A DNA stretch of 15,104 nucleotides from contig JACREV010000193.1 of assembly GCA_016218095.1 (NCBI GenBank), positions 1-15,104 of the forward strand, given 5' to 3'. Positions 14,368-15,104 of the stretch are shown piece after piece. Position 1 is the first letter of the stretch. Each line of letters opens with the position of its first letter. Origin of the DNA: Deltaproteobacteria bacterium (GTDB taxonomy: Bacteria; Desulfobacterota; GWC2-55-46). The notes below the pieces were generated by a model. That model had not been told where the DNA came from, searched no databases, and worked only from the letters and a program-made list of their open reading frames with translations. The translations under genes and the position numbers were made by a program.

Positions 14368-14399
14368 AAAAAAAAAAGGGGGCCTTGAAGAAGGCCCCC
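14368..14399 (-). terminator. Intrinsic terminator of the polyprenyl synthase gene
   Basis: On the minus strand a perfect 9-bp stem, GGGGGCCTT and AAGGCCCCC, closes a 4-nt loop and is followed by ten T (14377-14368). It starts 21 bp after the stop codon of the synthase gene. Plus-strand function is unlikely because only three T follow on that side. Confidence 0.92.
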
Positions 14400-14420
14400 T
14401 TTGCATAAATTCCCTGAAGC

Positions 14421-15104
14421 TTAGTAAGTTCTCTCTATCACATAATCCGCGAGCGCGAGCAACGCGGCCCTGTTGGAGTCCGGCTCGAAGTGGTCGAGGT
14501 TCTTCCTCGCGTCCTCTATATGGAGGCGCGCCCTGTTTATCGTGTACTCTATGCCGTGGTACTTGTTTATTATGGTTATGACCTCTTCGAGTTTTTCGTC
14601 CTCGAGCTCGTCGGACTCCACCGCCTTCTTTATGAGCGCCCTCTCGGCGTCGGTCGCCTTCTTCGAGGCGTAGATGAGCGGCATCGTCACCTTGCCCTCG
14701 CGTAGGTCATTGCCTACGCATTTCCCGAGGTCTTCGTCGGTCGAAATATAATCGAAGCAGTCGTCCATGAGCTGATAGGCGATGCCGAGCCCCATGCCGT
14801 AATTGGCGAGCGCGACTTCCTTCTCCAATGACACCTCTCCGAGGATACCTGCGACCTGCGAGGCCGCGGAGATCAGGACCGCCGTCTTGTTCGTCACGAC
14901 CTCCATGTATTCCTTCTCGGTCGTCTCGGCGTCGCTGTGTTTGAGCAACTGCAACACCTCGCCCTCGGCCATCCTGGTCGTCGTGTGTGAGAGCACCTTC
15001 AATATCCTCATGTCCCCGTGGAGGACGGCGAGCGAGAACGCCTTGGATAAGAGGTAGTCGCCGACGAGGATCGAGGCCCCCTCGCCCCAGACGGTATTCG
15101 CCGA
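14421..15104 (-). CDS. Polyprenyl (octaprenyl-type) diphosphate synthase, C-terminal part (5' end cut by window)
   Basis: The last 227 residues of a trans-prenyltransferase are visible. It condenses isopentenyl diphosphate onto an allylic diphosphate to build the quinone side chain. The second aspartate-rich motif DDCFDY (in YQLMDDCFDYISTDED) binds the Mg-diphosphate, followed by GKCVGNDLREGKVTMPLIYA, the typical post-motif segment of IspA/IspB-like enzymes. EVVTNKTAVLISAAS and VGDYLLSKAFSLAV also fit the family. The first DDxxD motif lies beyond the edge, so product length cannot be judged. The reading frame is open to the last base; an internal ATG at 15011 is not the start. A strong terminator follows. 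Confidence 0.92.
   Translation of the reverse strand, partial: SANTVWGEGASILVGDYLLSKAFSLAVLHGDMRILKVLSHTTTRMAEGEVLQLLKHSDAETTEKEYMEVVTNKTAVLISAASQVAGILGEVSLEKEVALANYGMGLGIAYQLMDDCFDYISTDEDLGKCVGNDLREGKVTMPLIYASKKATDAERALIKKAVESDELEDEKLEEVITIINKYHGIEYTINRARLHIEDARKNLDHFEPDSNRAALLALADYVIERTY

Noticed and set aside
14059..14420. Search for a tRNA, small RNA or short gene in the longest non-coding gap.
   Set aside because: Only repeat copies 5 and 6, AT-rich sequence and the terminator are visible; no cloverleaf and no ORF with a ribosome site.
14354..14581. Plus-strand frame starting in the terminator region.
   Set aside because: It is antisense to the polyprenyl synthase gene and begins in the terminator sequence.

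Overview
The window reads as chromosome of a GC-rich Gram-negative bacterium with c-type cytochromes and [NiFe]-hydrogenase biogenesis. A TIGR02266-like PilZ protein, frequent AGG and ATA codons, and a CydA-like oxidase paired with membrane-anchored cytochromes c suggest a Desulfobacterota/Nitrospirota-type lineage. This placement is an inference with low confidence, because no rRNA or other phylogenetic marker is present.

Layout. (1) 1-2883, minus strand: a compact operon behind a near-consensus sigma70 promoter (2954-2983). It encodes a 37-residue single-helix membrane protein, a roughly 600-residue CydA-like membrane protein with a signal peptide, a membrane-anchored monohaem cytochrome c, and a multi-helix protein cut by the window edge. 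The last three genes are translationally coupled by overlaps. No CydB is seen. (2) 3036-9721, plus strand, divergent: a hydrogenase maturation operon in the order endopeptidase, hypA, hypB, hypF, hypC, hypD, hypE. It supplies the whole pathway for making and inserting the Fe(CN)2CO-Ni centre and for the final proteolytic step. The hydrogenase structural genes are not in the window. (3) 9912-11267, minus strand: a zinc-type medium-chain dehydrogenase followed 3 bp later by a PilZ-domain protein. (4) 11330-13228, plus strand: a full-length ABC exporter half-transporter. Its start is uncertain and lies next to a CRP/FNR-type palindrome. (5) 13405-14058, minus strand: endonuclease III (nth) with one iron-sulphur cysteine changed to serine. 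(6) 14421-15104, minus strand: the C-terminal part of a long-chain polyprenyl diphosphate synthase, ending at a textbook intrinsic terminator.

The intergenic space is unusual. A palindromic element (TCCCCTCCCTTGAYGGGAGGGG and its mirror half) occurs six times, complete or partial, in 15 kb. Three copies lie in the otherwise tightly packed hyp operon, where they account for much of its gaps. At least three other hairpin elements lie after hypD, after hypE and after the ABC transporter gene.

How the genes work together. The hyp operon matures a [NiFe] hydrogenase that would deliver electrons from H2. The divergent oxidase-like operon could be a terminal electron acceptor module fed by its cytochromes c rather than by quinol alone. 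The functional link between the two is an inference from proximity. The most novel-looking item is the bd-like module: small subunit, divergent CydA with apparently changed haem ligands, and cytochrome c partners.
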